Shown: positions 34,269-42,791 of the stretch, one piece after another
Numbering within the stretch: the stretch's first letter is position 1
Layout of the letters: each line of letters begins with the position of its first letter
Source of the DNA: Sva-07 sp963716235
GTDB lineage: Bacteria > Actinomycetota > Acidimicrobiia > Acidimicrobiales > Ilumatobacteraceae
Reading direction: 5' to 3'
Assembly (NCBI GenBank): GCA_963716235.1
Contig: CAVQTE010000030.1
Location: 205,005 to 269,004, forward strand
DNA: 64,000 nucleotides
Notes under the pieces: generated by a model
Told to the model about the DNA's origin: nothing
What the model saw: the letters and a program-made list of their open reading frames with translations, nothing else
The model's database searches: none
Translations under genes and position numbers: made by a program

Positions 34269-35263
34269 CGTCGGATCCCCTCGCCTCGAACTGCTTGAAC
34301 CCGCTTGCGGCGGGTGTGTTGCACGATGGCGCCGAGCCAGTCGCTGTCGGTCGACAGCTCGATCACGTCGGCGCCGGATCGACCGAGCGCCGTGTCGCGA
34401 CGCTCGCGTTCCCGGGCGGCCGCTGCAGCGAAACGTTGTTGGACCTTTGCGGTCACGCGCACCTCCCGAACCGCTCCGGTCGACGGATCGACCACCGCAA
34501 CCAGGCCGATCGGTGGGATGTCGTACTCGCGGGGATCGTGCACGGTGATGGCGAGCAGGTCATGGCGCAGGCTCAGCCGTGCGAGCGATGGTTGCCACGA
34601 CTCCCCGGCGAAGTCGCTGATGACGGCGACGAACCCGCGACGGTTGGCGATTGCACCGACGCGATCGATGGCCCCCGCGAGATCGGCGTGGCCGAGACCC
34701 TCCGATTCGGGAGCACTGCAGAGCGTCGACAACACGGCGCGCACCTGGTTCGATCCGGATCGGGGAGGGATCACGTGAATCGAGGGGCCGGCGACGAGGA
34801 CGGCACCGAGACGGTTCTGATTGCGCGCCGTCAGGAATCCGACGCAGGCCGCAGCAGCGGTGGCGACTTGGGCCTTGTCGTTGGCGGTGGTGCCGAACTG
34901 CATCGTGGCCGACGCGTCGACGACGAGCCAGGCGGTCAGGTCGCGGTCGGCGATCTGTTCGCGAACATGTGTCTCGCGGGTGCGTGCGGTGATGTTCCAG
35001 TCGATCCGACGCACGTCGTCGCCGGGCTGGTACAGCCGCGCCTCGCCTGGTTCGGATCCATGACCGGGCGTGAGCCCCTGATGGTTGCCGTGCAGAGCGC
35101 CGTCGAGGCGGCCCTTGATCGTCAGCTCCAGCGTGCGCAGCAGTTCGGCGACCGTCTCGGTCGGTGGACCGACCGCCCAACCGGACCCTGGAACGGCACC
35201 ACTCGGCCACGGTGCGGCGGCGGCGGCCCTCGGCGACACGCTCGCCGGACCCAGCTGTGTCAT
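34265..35263 (-). CDS. DUF58-domain protein
   Basis: A 332-residue soluble protein with the DUF58 core GEARLYQPGDDVRRIDWNITAR near residue 70, followed by a VWA-like fold (LTAWLVVDASATMQF). It is the usual middle partner in MoxR-DUF58-VWA operons. The N-terminus is rich in Ala/Pro and probably unstructured. The start ATG 35261-35263 lies 2 bp downstream of the MoxR stop, and its stop overlaps the VWA start, so all three are coupled. The role is inferred from operon type: a scaffold for MoxR-dependent remodelling at the membrane. Confidence 0.9.
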   Translation of the reverse strand: MTQLGPASVSPRAAAAAPWPSGAVPGSGWAVGPPTETVAELLRTLELTIKGRLDGALHGNHQGLTPGHGSEPGEARLYQPGDDVRRIDWNITARTRETHVREQIADRDLTAWLVVDASATMQFGTTANDKAQVATAAAACVGFLTARNQNRLGAVLVAGPSIHVIPPRSGSNQVRAVLSTLCSAPESEGLGHADLAGAIDRVGAIANRRGFVAVISDFAGESWQPSLARLSLRHDLLAITVHDPREYDIPPIGLVAVVDPSTGAVREVRVTAKVQQRFAAAAARERERRDTALGRSGADVIELSTDSDWLGAIVQHTRRKRVQAVRGEGIRR

Positions 35264-35265
35264 CG

Positions 35266-36339
35266 TCAGCTCGCTGGGTGCGCCAGCGCGTCGTTGGGCT
35301 TCGGCGAGACCCACGTGGCGGGGACCGTCGACAGCACACGCTGGACGACGTGATCGGTCGTGATGTCGCGGGCGAGTGCGTCGTAGGTCAAGAGGAGTCG
35401 GTGACGCAGCACTTCGGGGGCGAGGTCGAACACGTCCTGCGGCGTCGCGTACGAGCGTCCCCGCAAGAGCGCGAGCGCTCGTGCTCCACGCACCAGGTTC
35501 AGCGACGCTCTCGGACTCGCGCCGAGACCGATGACCGTCGAGAGGTCGGCGAGTCCGAAGCGTTCGGGCGTGCGGGTGCATTGCACGAGATCGACTGCGT
35601 ACTGTGACACCGATCGATCGACGAAGACGCGGTCGGCGCGTTGCTGCAGGGTGATGAGTTCGTCGAGGCCGATGACCTGCTCGGGAATCGGTGGGCTGAC
35701 GCTCATCCGGTCGATGATCAGCATCTCCTCGTCGGGTGTCGGGTAGTCGAGGACGATCTTCATCATGAAGCGGTCGCGCTGCGCGTCGGGCAGTTGGTAG
35801 ACGCCCTCGGACTCGATCGGGTTCTGCGTGGCGACGACGAAGAACGGCGCGGGGACGGCGTGTGTGACACCGCCGATGGTGACCTGCTGTTCGGCCATCA
35901 CCTCGAGCAGGGCCGACTGGACCTTGGCGGGTGCCCGGTTGATCTCGTCGGTGAGCAGGAAGTTCACGAACACGGGCCCGAACTCGACGTCGAATGTTTC
36001 GGTACTGCCGCGGTAGATGCGCGTCCCGGTGATGTCGGACGGCAGCAGGTCGGGTGTGAACTGGATACGCGAGAACGAACCGCCGACGACGTCGGCGAGT
36101 GTTTCGGCCGCCAGCGTCTTGGCCAGTCCTGGGACCGATTCCAGCAGGCAGTGACCGCGGCACAGCACACCGACGAGGAGTCGCTCGAGGAGTCGTGTCT
36201 GGCCGACCATCACCTTGCGGAGTTCGAAGAAGATCTTCTCGAAGGTTTCGGCGGTGGCTCGGTCGTCGGCGGTGGATGCGATGGCGCCGCCGGTGGAGGA
36301 TGACGACGGGGACGCGGAGGTGACGTGGTTCTCGCTCAT
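35266..36339 (-). CDS. MoxR-family AAA+ ATPase
   Basis: A 357-residue AAA+ ATPase. It has the Walker A-like CLLESVPGLAKTLAAETLA, in which Glu replaces the first Gly of GxxxxGK(T), as in many MoxR proteins. Walker B is FLLTDEINRAPAKVQSALLEVMAE, sensor 1 lies in FFVVATQNP, and the GLGASPRASLNLVRGARA sensor-2 region is present. MoxR proteins act as chaperones that insert cofactors or mature membrane complexes, with DUF58 and VWA proteins as partners. The N-terminal ~30 residues are Ser/Thr-rich and disordered. ATG 36339 has TACCGT 9 nt upstream. It heads the three-gene operon. Confidence 0.93.
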   Translation of the reverse strand: MSENHVTSASPSSSSTGGAIASTADDRATAETFEKIFFELRKVMVGQTRLLERLLVGVLCRGHCLLESVPGLAKTLAAETLADVVGGSFSRIQFTPDLLPSDITGTRIYRGSTETFDVEFGPVFVNFLLTDEINRAPAKVQSALLEVMAEQQVTIGGVTHAVPAPFFVVATQNPIESEGVYQLPDAQRDRFMMKIVLDYPTPDEEMLIIDRMSVSPPIPEQVIGLDELITLQQRADRVFVDRSVSQYAVDLVQCTRTPERFGLADLSTVIGLGASPRASLNLVRGARALALLRGRSYATPQDVFDLAPEVLRHRLLLTYDALARDITTDHVVQRVLSTVPATWVSPKPNDALAHPAS

Positions 36340-36420
36340 TCAGCGCCGACGGTAGCGGTGCCGGAACCGAGGAGTACCGCAGCAGAGCACCTCTCACCGA
36401 CTTCTCGTACTCTGTCGGGG

Positions 36421-36771
36421 GTGAGCGGCACCACCGACCCGAGTGACGAACGCCCCGTGGACGACGGCGGACTCGATGCGCTGGAGCCGGGCATCGATGT
36501 GGCTCGCATCGAGGCCGAAGAGGCCGAAGCTGCACGCCGCCTGTCGATGATCCAGGCAGGTCGGCGCAAGGGCGGCGTCATCGGCGCCGCAGCGGCCGGC
36601 GTCATGATCGGTCTGCGCGACATCTACGAGGGGCCGCCGATACAGGATGACATCGTGATCGAGATCGAGTCGTCCGGCGAACCGACCGACATCGATGTCG
36701 ACGGCATTGCCGGGACCGTCGACGATGTCGATTTCTGGGCGCCGCCCCCGCCGCGAAACTCCGCTGACTGA
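36421..36771 (+). CDS. Small acidic hypothetical protein
   Basis: A 116-residue acidic protein starting at GTG 36421 (VSGTTDPSDERPVDD). The middle (RIEAEEAEAARRLSMIQAGRRKG) is a charged helix, followed by a short hydrophobic VIGAAAAGVMIGLRDIYEG stretch that could be a membrane-active helix, and an acidic tail ending WAPPPPRNSAD. TACTCT lies 7 nt before the GTG, consistent with a leaderless transcript. It is divergent from the MoxR operon across about 80 bp. No family is recognised; similar small proteins are often found in Acidimicrobiia, but I cannot verify that here. Confidence 0.55.
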   Translation: MSGTTDPSDERPVDDGGLDALEPGIDVARIEAEEAEAARRLSMIQAGRRKGGVIGAAAAGVMIGLRDIYEGPPIQDDIVIEIESSGEPTDIDVDGIAGTVDDVDFWAPPPPRNSAD

Positions 36772-36798
36772 GCCATGCGCGACGGTCAGACGTAGGAG

Positions 36799-38034
36799 TC
36801 AGACGTAGGCGCCCGGGCGGGTGAGAATTCGACGGTGCCATCGGCTCGGCGTGAGCAGGAGTGCGCGGGGCTCGTCCTCGAACATCCATCGTGCGAAGTT
36901 GCGCTTGCCCCACGAACCGCTCGCCGCCACCACTCGAATCGCGCCGCGCGCACCCCACGACGTCGTGAGGATCGAGCCCAACGCCAGCGACATCCGATGA
37001 TCGGCGACGAGGTGACGACGAACGTCGGCGCGGTACAGCCGAGCGGCGTCGTCGGGCTGCAGGGCACCGGCAGCGGTGATGGCCTCGGCGGCGAGGCGGC
37101 CGGTCAAGAGCGCTTGGCCGATGCCTTCGCCCGTCATCACGTCGGTTGCCATGGCGGCGTCGCCGGTGAACAGCACGCGCCCTGCAGACAGCACCGCGTC
37201 GTCGATGCGCGCCGGGATCGGCCAGGCCGTGTGGCGGTCCTCCAGCTCGAACGCTGGACCGAGCGCCTCGACGATGTGCGGTCGCCGGAGCAGGTCGATC
37301 CAGAGTTCCTTCATCTCCTGGCCCTTGCGGCCGCCGTCGCGCAGCACGCCGAAGCCGATGTTGACCCGACCGTCGGGGAGAGGGAACGACCAGGCGTAGC
37401 CGGGCAGCAGATCGGGTTCGAACCACACGTACAGTTGCTCGCTCGCCTGGCCGGTGACGTTGCGACCGTACTGACGAAAGCCGTGCCATTCACCGAGGTA
37501 GCCCGATTCGTTGACTCCGAGCGCCTTGCGGACAGGGCTCCACATGCCGTCGGCGGCCACCACGTACCGCGTGTCGATCTCGAGGCCGTCGGCGAACACC
37601 GTCACGTGGTCAGGGTGCTCGACGAGCCGTTCGAATCCGTGGCCGTCTCGAACGTCGGCGCCGTGCTCGCGGGCGAGTTGCACGAGGGCGTGGTCGAGTT
37701 GGAGGCGCGGTGCGACGGCGGAGTACTTCCCGGTTGTCGGCAGCGCAACCACCACCTCGCGTCCGCTCGGTGAGCGGATCGCCGCACTGCGAACGTCGAA
37801 CCAGTCGGTGATGGTGCCGGGGTCGAGTCCCAGGTGGTCGAGTTCTCGCAATGCGAGCGTCGTCAGGCCGTCGCCGCAGCACTTGTCGCGCGGGAACACC
37901 GCCTTGTCGATCACGACGACCGATCGCCCAGATCTGCTGAGCTCGATCGCCGCCGCCGATCCCGCAGGTCCGGCCCCCACCACCACGACATCGGCGTGGA
38001 GGCGAGTCGTCGTCGGATCATCGGGCGGCGTCAC
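36799..38034 (-). CDS. Geranylgeranyl reductase-like FAD-dependent oxidoreductase
   Basis: A 411-residue flavoprotein. The Rossmann motif VVVVGAGPAGSAAAIELSRSG lies near the N-terminus after ADV, then FPRDKCCGDGLTTLAL (the CCGDG loop of geranylgeranyl reductases), a GDAAMATDVMTGEGIGQALLTG FAD-binding segment, and the C-terminal domain. The family saturates isoprenoid chains such as menaquinone side chains or archaeal-type lipids. I chose GTG 38034 (VTPPDDPTTT) because TAGCCT lies 7 nt upstream; the longer ORF from 38058 would begin before this promoter. The stop lies beside a short tandem repeat of GTCAGACGTAG. Confidence 0.85.
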   Translation of the reverse strand: MTPPDDPTTTRLHADVVVVGAGPAGSAAAIELSRSGRSVVVIDKAVFPRDKCCGDGLTTLALRELDHLGLDPGTITDWFDVRSAAIRSPSGREVVVALPTTGKYSAVAPRLQLDHALVQLAREHGADVRDGHGFERLVEHPDHVTVFADGLEIDTRYVVAADGMWSPVRKALGVNESGYLGEWHGFRQYGRNVTGQASEQLYVWFEPDLLPGYAWSFPLPDGRVNIGFGVLRDGGRKGQEMKELWIDLLRRPHIVEALGPAFELEDRHTAWPIPARIDDAVLSAGRVLFTGDAAMATDVMTGEGIGQALLTGRLAAEAITAAGALQPDDAARLYRADVRRHLVADHRMSLALGSILTTSWGARGAIRVVAASGSWGKRNFARWMFEDEPRALLLTPSRWHRRILTRPGAYV

Positions 38035-38041
38035 GGCAGCC

Positions 38042-38047
38042 AGGCTA
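38042..38047 (-). promoter_or_regulatory. Leaderless -10 box (TAGCCT), decides GGR start
   Basis: TAGCCT on the minus strand, 7 nt from GTG 38034. The hexamer would lie inside the coding sequence if translation began at the upstream GTG 38058. Confidence 0.5.
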
Positions 38048-38092
38048 CGACCGGTCACCCGGCGGGGCCACGTGGGTGGGCTGCTGCCGGGG

Positions 38093-38887
38093 TCACGGCA
38101 GATGAGTGTTCAGGCGGACGGCGCGTCTGATCGGGCCGGGGTCCGAGCGCATGAGACGGGTGGCGTGTACCCGGCTACGCCAGCCGCCGAGCAGGGTGTA
38201 GCCAACGTCGCCGGGACAGGCGGTGTACGTCACGTCACGATGTCCGGAGATCGTCGGTGTCGTGATCGTGGTGCCCGCCCGGAACTTGTCCGATCCTCTC
38301 GACACGAACGAGGTGGTCGCGGCGGGATCGGTGTCGATGCCGTAGCGGTCGGCGAGGAAGATCAACATGCGCAGCAACGAGTCCTGGGCGGCCGGCGTCG
38401 GTGCCTGCACCGTGAAGTCACCGATGAGGCAGACCAGCTGACCGAAACCCTGATTGCCGCCTGTCGCGTCGGCCACCACCGGACCGGCAAGCGACCCGGC
38501 GCGGGTCTCCCACACCGAGCCGTCGGGCCCGATCATGAAGTGGTAGCAGATGTCGGGCCATCGCTTGCTCGGGCCGGTCTGAAAGGCGTAGGTCTGCCGG
38601 ATCACTTCGCGTGGGTCGGGCACCACGTTGCTCGATGCGGTGTGGTGCACAAGGAGGAACTTGACGTCCTCCGGACCCATGGTGCCCTTCGGCGGCAGAT
38701 CGGCTCCCCATTCGCTGCGCGGGCGGACGCGCAGGCCGGGAGCGACCTGGATCGACGTGAGGGACTCGACAGGTGGGAGTTGTTCGGCGGGCGTGGCCGT
38801 CGATCGTGCGCAGGCGGTCAACCCGAGCGCGGCTGCTCCGAGGGCACCGACGAAGAGTTCTCGTCTCGTCCGCTGGCAGCCGCACAC
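38093..38887 (-). CDS. PGRP-type N-acetylmuramoyl-L-alanine amidase, Tat lipoprotein
   Basis: A 264-residue peptidoglycan-recognition amidase. From GTG 38887 the N-terminus reads VCGCQRTRRELFVGALGAAA with a twin-arginine-type RTRRELF and a following LGLTAC lipobox, so the mature enzyme is a lipid-anchored, exported protein. The amidase fold shows FLLVHHTASSNV (zinc His), YHFMIGPDGSVWETRAG, the GNQGFGQLVCLIGDF core and the GHRDVTYTACPGD zinc His/Cys pair. It cleaves the MurNAc-L-Ala bond in cell-wall peptidoglycan. GTG 38887 is supported by TAGGGT 7 nt upstream; an ORF start at 38968 would add an unlikely leader. Divergent from the SDR gene. Confidence 0.82.
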   Translation of the reverse strand: MCGCQRTRRELFVGALGAAALGLTACARSTATPAEQLPPVESLTSIQVAPGLRVRPRSEWGADLPPKGTMGPEDVKFLLVHHTASSNVVPDPREVIRQTYAFQTGPSKRWPDICYHFMIGPDGSVWETRAGSLAGPVVADATGGNQGFGQLVCLIGDFTVQAPTPAAQDSLLRMLIFLADRYGIDTDPAATTSFVSRGSDKFRAGTTITTPTISGHRDVTYTACPGDVGYTLLGGWRSRVHATRLMRSDPGPIRRAVRLNTHLP

Positions 38888-38894
38888 GAGCGTC

Positions 38895-38900
38895 ACCCTA
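38895..38900 (-). promoter_or_regulatory. Leaderless -10 box (TAGGGT), decides amidase start
   Basis: TAGGGT on the minus strand, 7 nt from GTG 38887. It places the start directly in front of the Tat motif. Confidence 0.45.
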
Positions 38901-38970
38901 CGATGCCGCACAGCGACGGCCGTCTCCGGCGTCGCCGCCCGATCGGGCACGTCTGGTGAAAGGAACATCG

Positions 38971-39897
38971 ATGAGTGGTCTGTGCGAGGGTCGAGTTGCG
39001 ATCGTCACGGGAGCGGGGCGCGGGATCGGGCGCGAGCACGCGCTGAGCCTCGCCCGTCAGGGCGCGAAGGTCGTCGTGAACGATCTCGGCGGCAATGTCG
39101 ACGGCAGCGGTGGCGACATTTCACCGGCCCAGCAGGTCGTCAACGAGATCGTCGACATGGGCGGAGAGGCGATCGCCAACGGTGACAACGTCGCCGACTG
39201 GGAAGGCGCCCAGCGGATGGTCAACACGGCCATCGAGACGTTCGGCGACCTCCATGCGCTCGTCAACAATGCCGGCATCCTGCGCGACCGAGTGCTGGCC
39301 AACATGACCGAGGAGGAGTGGGACTCGGTCATCAACGTGCACCTCAAGGGCACCTTTGCGCCGTCGCGCTGGGCGGTTGCCTACTGGCGTGAGCGCGCCA
39401 AGGCCGGTGATCCGGTCAGCGGCCGAATCGTCAACACCACGTCGGTGTCCGGCATCTACGGCAACCCCGGCCAGGCCAACTACGGCGCCGCGAAGGCCGG
39501 CATTGCTGCGTTCACGAACATCGTCGCGCTCGAAGTCGCCCGCTACGGCGTGACGGTCAACGCCGTCGGCCCGGTGGCACTCACCCGCATGACCGAGGGC
39601 CTCGGTCCGGCTCCCGAGACCGACGAGGAGCGCGAGGCACGCGCGCCCCACTGGATCGCACCGATCGTGACGTGGCTCTGCTCGCCCGAATCGGCCGGCG
39701 TCACTGGGCGGGTCTTCGAGGCGTCCGGTCAGATCCTGGCGGTCGCCGAAGGGTGGGTGCGCGGTCCATCGACCGCGCCGGTCGACGACCCGACGAAGAT
39801 CGGCCCGGTCGTCGAGCAACTGCTCGCCGACGCTCGGCGCAACTCGGGCATGAACGGCGAGCCCGGCGGCTGGCCCCAGACGATGCTCGATTCCTGA
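38971..39897 (+). CDS. SDR oxidoreductase, MFE-2 3-hydroxyacyl-CoA dehydrogenase-like
   Basis: A 308-residue SDR. RVAIVTGAGRGIGREHALSLARQG binds NAD, VNDLGGNVDGSGGD is the MFE-2 signature loop, NNAGILRDRVLANM follows, and the active site is NTTSVSGIYGNPGQANYGAAKAG. It resembles the dehydrogenase half of peroxisomal MFE-2. The adjacent MaoC-fold gene starts 32 bp downstream and would be the hydratase half, so the two separate genes probably form a bacterial version of the bifunctional enzyme for beta-oxidation. A ribosome binding site (AAAGGA) lies about 6 nt before ATG 38971, so translation here is leadered. A paralogue is at 10727-11623. Confidence 0.9.
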   Translation: MSGLCEGRVAIVTGAGRGIGREHALSLARQGAKVVVNDLGGNVDGSGGDISPAQQVVNEIVDMGGEAIANGDNVADWEGAQRMVNTAIETFGDLHALVNNAGILRDRVLANMTEEEWDSVINVHLKGTFAPSRWAVAYWRERAKAGDPVSGRIVNTTSVSGIYGNPGQANYGAAKAGIAAFTNIVALEVARYGVTVNAVGPVALTRMTEGLGPAPETDEEREARAPHWIAPIVTWLCSPESAGVTGRVFEASGQILAVAEGWVRGPSTAPVDDPTKIGPVVEQLLADARRNSGMNGEPGGWPQTMLDS

Positions 39898-39929
39898 TCA
39901 CCCCCCAGGTTCAACGAAAGCGAGATGAC

Positions 39930-40787
39930 ATGCCACTGAATCCTGAAGCCGTCGGATCGAAGAGCGATCCCGTCGACGCCAGCTGGAACTCCAAGGACGC
40001 CCTCCTCTATGCCGTCGGGATCGGTGCCGGGCAGAACGAGTTGGCGTTCACCACCGAGAACACGAACGGCATCGACCAGCAGGTGTTTCCCACATTCCCG
40101 GTCGTGATCGGCTGGGGCAAGGGTTCGGCGATGCGTGACATCGGCACGTTCAACCCGGCACTGCTCGTGCATGGACAGCAGGCGGTCACACTCCACCGAC
40201 CGATCCCGGTCGAGGGCACCGTGACGATCACGAGCGAGCTGGTCGCCATGTACGACAAGGGGTCAGCCGCCGTCGTGGTGACCGAGACGCACGGCGTGAT
40301 GGACGGTGAGCCGCTGTACACGAACACGTCGTCCGCGTTCATACGTGGTGAAGGCGGTTGGGGCGGCGATCGGGGACCGTCGGGACCGAAGAACGTTCCA
40401 CCAGAGCGAGATCCGGACCATGTCGTGACCTATCCGACCCTGCGTGACCAGGCCTTCGTGTATCGGCTCTCGGGCGACCGCAATCCGTTGCACACCGACC
40501 CGGCCTTTGCCGCGATCGGTGGCTTCGAGCGGCCGATCCTCCACGGTCTGTGCAGCTACGGGTTCACCGGCCGAGCGTTGCTGCATGCGATCTGTGGGAG
40601 CGACCCGGCGAGGTTCGGGCACATCGAGGCCCGCTTTGCGGCGCCGGTTCTCCCGGGCGACACCCTCACGATCAAGATGTGGTCGGGCGAGTCCGGCGAG
40701 ACGTTCTTCATCACCAGCGCCGTCGACCCCGGCGACCCGGCCACCGAGCGCGTCGTCATCGATCAAGGCCTCCTCCGTCACACCTGA
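39930..40787 (+). CDS. MaoC-family enoyl-CoA hydratase 2-like protein
   Basis: A 285-residue double hot-dog protein. The hydratase-2 motif is visible as RLSGDRNPLHTDPAFAAIGG (Asp/Asn and His catalytic) with PILHGLCSYGFTGRALL closing the active site. The N-terminal half is the non-catalytic hot-dog with TFPVVIGWGKGSAMRDIG. This is the organisation of eukaryotic MFE-2 hydratase and of (R)-specific enoyl-CoA hydratases. It lies 32 bp after the MFE-2-type SDR gene, so the pair would hydrate an enoyl-CoA and oxidise the (3R)-hydroxyacyl-CoA. A weak AAAG ribosome binding site precedes ATG 39930. Confidence 0.9.
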   Translation: MPLNPEAVGSKSDPVDASWNSKDALLYAVGIGAGQNELAFTTENTNGIDQQVFPTFPVVIGWGKGSAMRDIGTFNPALLVHGQQAVTLHRPIPVEGTVTITSELVAMYDKGSAAVVVTETHGVMDGEPLYTNTSSAFIRGEGGWGGDRGPSGPKNVPPERDPDHVVTYPTLRDQAFVYRLSGDRNPLHTDPAFAAIGGFERPILHGLCSYGFTGRALLHAICGSDPARFGHIEARFAAPVLPGDTLTIKMWSGESGETFFITSAVDPGDPATERVVIDQGLLRHT

Positions 40788-40810
40788 CCCGGTCGATCAC
40801 CCGCCCCAAC

Positions 40811-40863
40811 CCGAAATCTGCGCTCGAACGTGCGCTGAGCGCACGAATCTCCGCACATTTCGG
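40811..40863. repeat. Nested palindrome, family C copy 2
   Basis: Outer arms CCGAAATCTGCG (40811-40822) and CGCACATTTCGG (40852-40863), inner hairpin GTGCGC-TGA-GCGCAC. It lies in the gap between the convergent hydratase and proS genes. Confidence 0.7.
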
Positions 40864-40885
40864 ACGGGGATGGCTGAGCACTCGT

Positions 40886-40936
40886 CGAAATGTGCGCTGT
40901 GATGCCCGCTCAGCGGGCACACCGGCGCATTTTTCG
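40886..40936. repeat. Nested palindrome, family C copy 3
   Basis: Outer arms CGAAATGTGCGC and GCGCATTTTTCG, inner stem GCCCGCT-C-AGCGGGC. It is 22 nt from copy 2 in the same convergent intergenic gap. The outer boxes match copy 2 while the interiors differ. Confidence 0.7.
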
Positions 40937-40980
40937 GAAGGGCGGAGCGACGAGGGGGAGCGGGAGGAGGAGCAGGTGCG

Positions 40981-42759
40981 TCAGGGGCGACAGGTGGCGA
41001 GGAGGTGGGCGACGATGTCGGCGAGCGGGACGTCGCTGCGGTCGCCGGTCCTGCGGTCCTTGACCTCGATGGTCGGATTCTCCTCGTCGGCGACGCCGCG
41101 CCCGACGATGGCGATCGTCGGGATGCCGATCAGTTCGGCATCCTTGAACTTCACGCCGGGTGACGGACCGTAGCGATCGTCGAGGAGCACCCGAATCCCT
41201 GCTGCCTCGAGGTCGGCGGCGAGCTGCTCGCCGGCAGGGAACTGCGGACCGTCGAGCTTTCCGGCCACCACGATGTGCACATCGGCGGGAGCGATCTCAC
41301 GCGGCCACACGAGGCCGATGTCGTCGTGGCCTGCTTCGGCGATGGCGGCGAGCGCACGGGTGACACCGACGCCGTACGACCCCATCGTGGGTGTGACGGG
41401 CTTGCCGTGCTCGTCCTGGACGGCGAGGCCCAGCGCATCGGCGTACTTGCGGCCCAGCTGGAAGATGTGACCGATCTCGATGCCGCGAGCGATCTCGACA
41501 GGAGCGGCGCAGACCGGGCAGACATCGCCGCTGCGGATCTCGGCCGCCTCGATCGTGCCGTCCGGGGTGAAGTCGCGGCCCGCAACGAGATTGATCACGT
41601 GATGGTCGGGACGGTCGGCGCCGGTGATCCAGGCGGTGCCATCGACCACGCGTGGGTCGACGAGGTAGCGGATGCCTGAACCGTTCGTACTGCCCAACAT
41701 GCCGGGGCCGATGTACCCCTTGATCAGCGATGGGTGCTCGGCGAAGTCGGCCTCGTCGAACGGCTCCGGCTCGGCGGGAGCCACTTGCGCTTCGAGCCGC
41801 TTCATGTCGACCTCGCGGTCACCGGGCAGCCCGATGGCCAGCGGCTCGATCGTGCCGTCGGGGCGGCGAAGCTTCACCACGACGTTCTTGAGGGTGTCGG
41901 CAGCGGTCCAGTCACGCTCGGGATGGCGGAGTTCGGCGTCGGAATTGACCCACTCGACGAGCGTCGCGATCGTCGGGGTGCCCGGCGTGTGGTGCACGAT
42001 CGCCGGCGGCAGCCCCTCGAACGGGATCGCCGGGGGAGGGGGCGTCACGACGGCCTCGACATTGGCGGCGTAGTCGCACGATGTGCACCGGATGAAGGTG
42101 TCCTCGCCGACGTCCATCGGTGCCAGGAACTCCTCGGACGCCGACCCGCCCATGGCGCCCGACATCGCCGACACGATCACATACGGCAACCCGAGCCGGT
42201 CGAACAATGAGATGTAGGCCGCGCGATGGGCGTCGTATGACGCTTGCAGGCCCGCATCGTCGAGATCGAAGCTGTACGAGTCCTTCATCACGAACTCGCG
42301 GCCACGCAGCAGGCCGGCGCGTGGGCGAGCCTCGTCGCGGTACTTGGTCTGGATCTGGTAGATCGACAGCGGCAGGTCCTTGTACGACCCACAGATGTCC
42401 TTCACGAGCAGCGTGAACATTTCCTCGTGGGTCGGTGCGAGCAGAAAGTCGGCACCCTTGCGGTCCTGAAGTCGGAACAGGTTGTCGCCGTACTCGGTCC
42501 ACCGCCCGGTCGCCTCGTAGGGCTCGCGAGGGAGCAGCGCTGGAAAATGCACTTCCTGGAAGCCGGCCGCGTCCATCTCCTCGCGAACGATGCGCTCGAC
42601 GTTGCGGTAGACGAGCCAACCGAGCGGCAGCCACGAGAAACCGCCCGGCGCAGCCCGGCGGATGTAGCCGGCCCGCACGAGCAGGCGATGGCTCGCCACC
42701 TCGGCATCGGCCGGATCATCTCGAAGGGTCCGCAGGAACAGGGTCGACATCCGAAGCAC
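40981..42759 (-). CDS. proS: Prolyl-tRNA synthetase
   Basis: A 592-residue class II prolyl-tRNA synthetase of the bacterial type. The start is VLRMSTLFLRTLRDDPADAE. Motif 2 is RDEARPRAGLLRGREFVMKD, motif 3 is MGSYGVGVTRALAAIAE, and the region between carries the ~180-residue editing (INS) domain that hydrolyses Ala-tRNAPro. The C-terminal anticodon-binding domain follows (IGIPTIAIVGRGVA). I chose GTG 42759 over ATG 42750 because TACAGT lies exactly 6 nt upstream. It is convergent with the hydratase gene and divergent from the rimP operon. Confidence 0.97.
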   Translation of the reverse strand: MLRMSTLFLRTLRDDPADAEVASHRLLVRAGYIRRAAPGGFSWLPLGWLVYRNVERIVREEMDAAGFQEVHFPALLPREPYEATGRWTEYGDNLFRLQDRKGADFLLAPTHEEMFTLLVKDICGSYKDLPLSIYQIQTKYRDEARPRAGLLRGREFVMKDSYSFDLDDAGLQASYDAHRAAYISLFDRLGLPYVIVSAMSGAMGGSASEEFLAPMDVGEDTFIRCTSCDYAANVEAVVTPPPPAIPFEGLPPAIVHHTPGTPTIATLVEWVNSDAELRHPERDWTAADTLKNVVVKLRRPDGTIEPLAIGLPGDREVDMKRLEAQVAPAEPEPFDEADFAEHPSLIKGYIGPGMLGSTNGSGIRYLVDPRVVDGTAWITGADRPDHHVINLVAGRDFTPDGTIEAAEIRSGDVCPVCAAPVEIARGIEIGHIFQLGRKYADALGLAVQDEHGKPVTPTMGSYGVGVTRALAAIAEAGHDDIGLVWPREIAPADVHIVVAGKLDGPQFPAGEQLAADLEAAGIRVLLDDRYGPSPGVKFKDAELIGIPTIAIVGRGVADEENPTIEVKDRRTGDRSDVPLADIVAHLLATCRP

Positions 42760-42765
42760 CCAGGC

Positions 42766-42771
42766 ACTGTA
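42766..42771 (-). promoter_or_regulatory. Leaderless -10 box (TACAGT) for proS
   Basis: TACAGT on the minus strand, 6 nt from GTG 42759. It selects the GTG nine bases before the usual ATG. Confidence 0.5.
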
Positions 42772-42791
42772 CTGAGTGGCGCCCGGCGATC

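Noticed and set aside
34265..36535. 756-codon frame extending the DUF58 protein upstream
   Set aside because: The N-terminal ~420 codons are antisense-like Arg-rich text in the MoxR gene; the DUF58 start at 35263, 2 bp after the MoxR stop, fits the operon.
36772..36800. Tandem GTCAGACGTAG repeat after the acidic-protein gene
   Set aside because: Only two short units, next to the stop of the reductase gene; too little to call an element.
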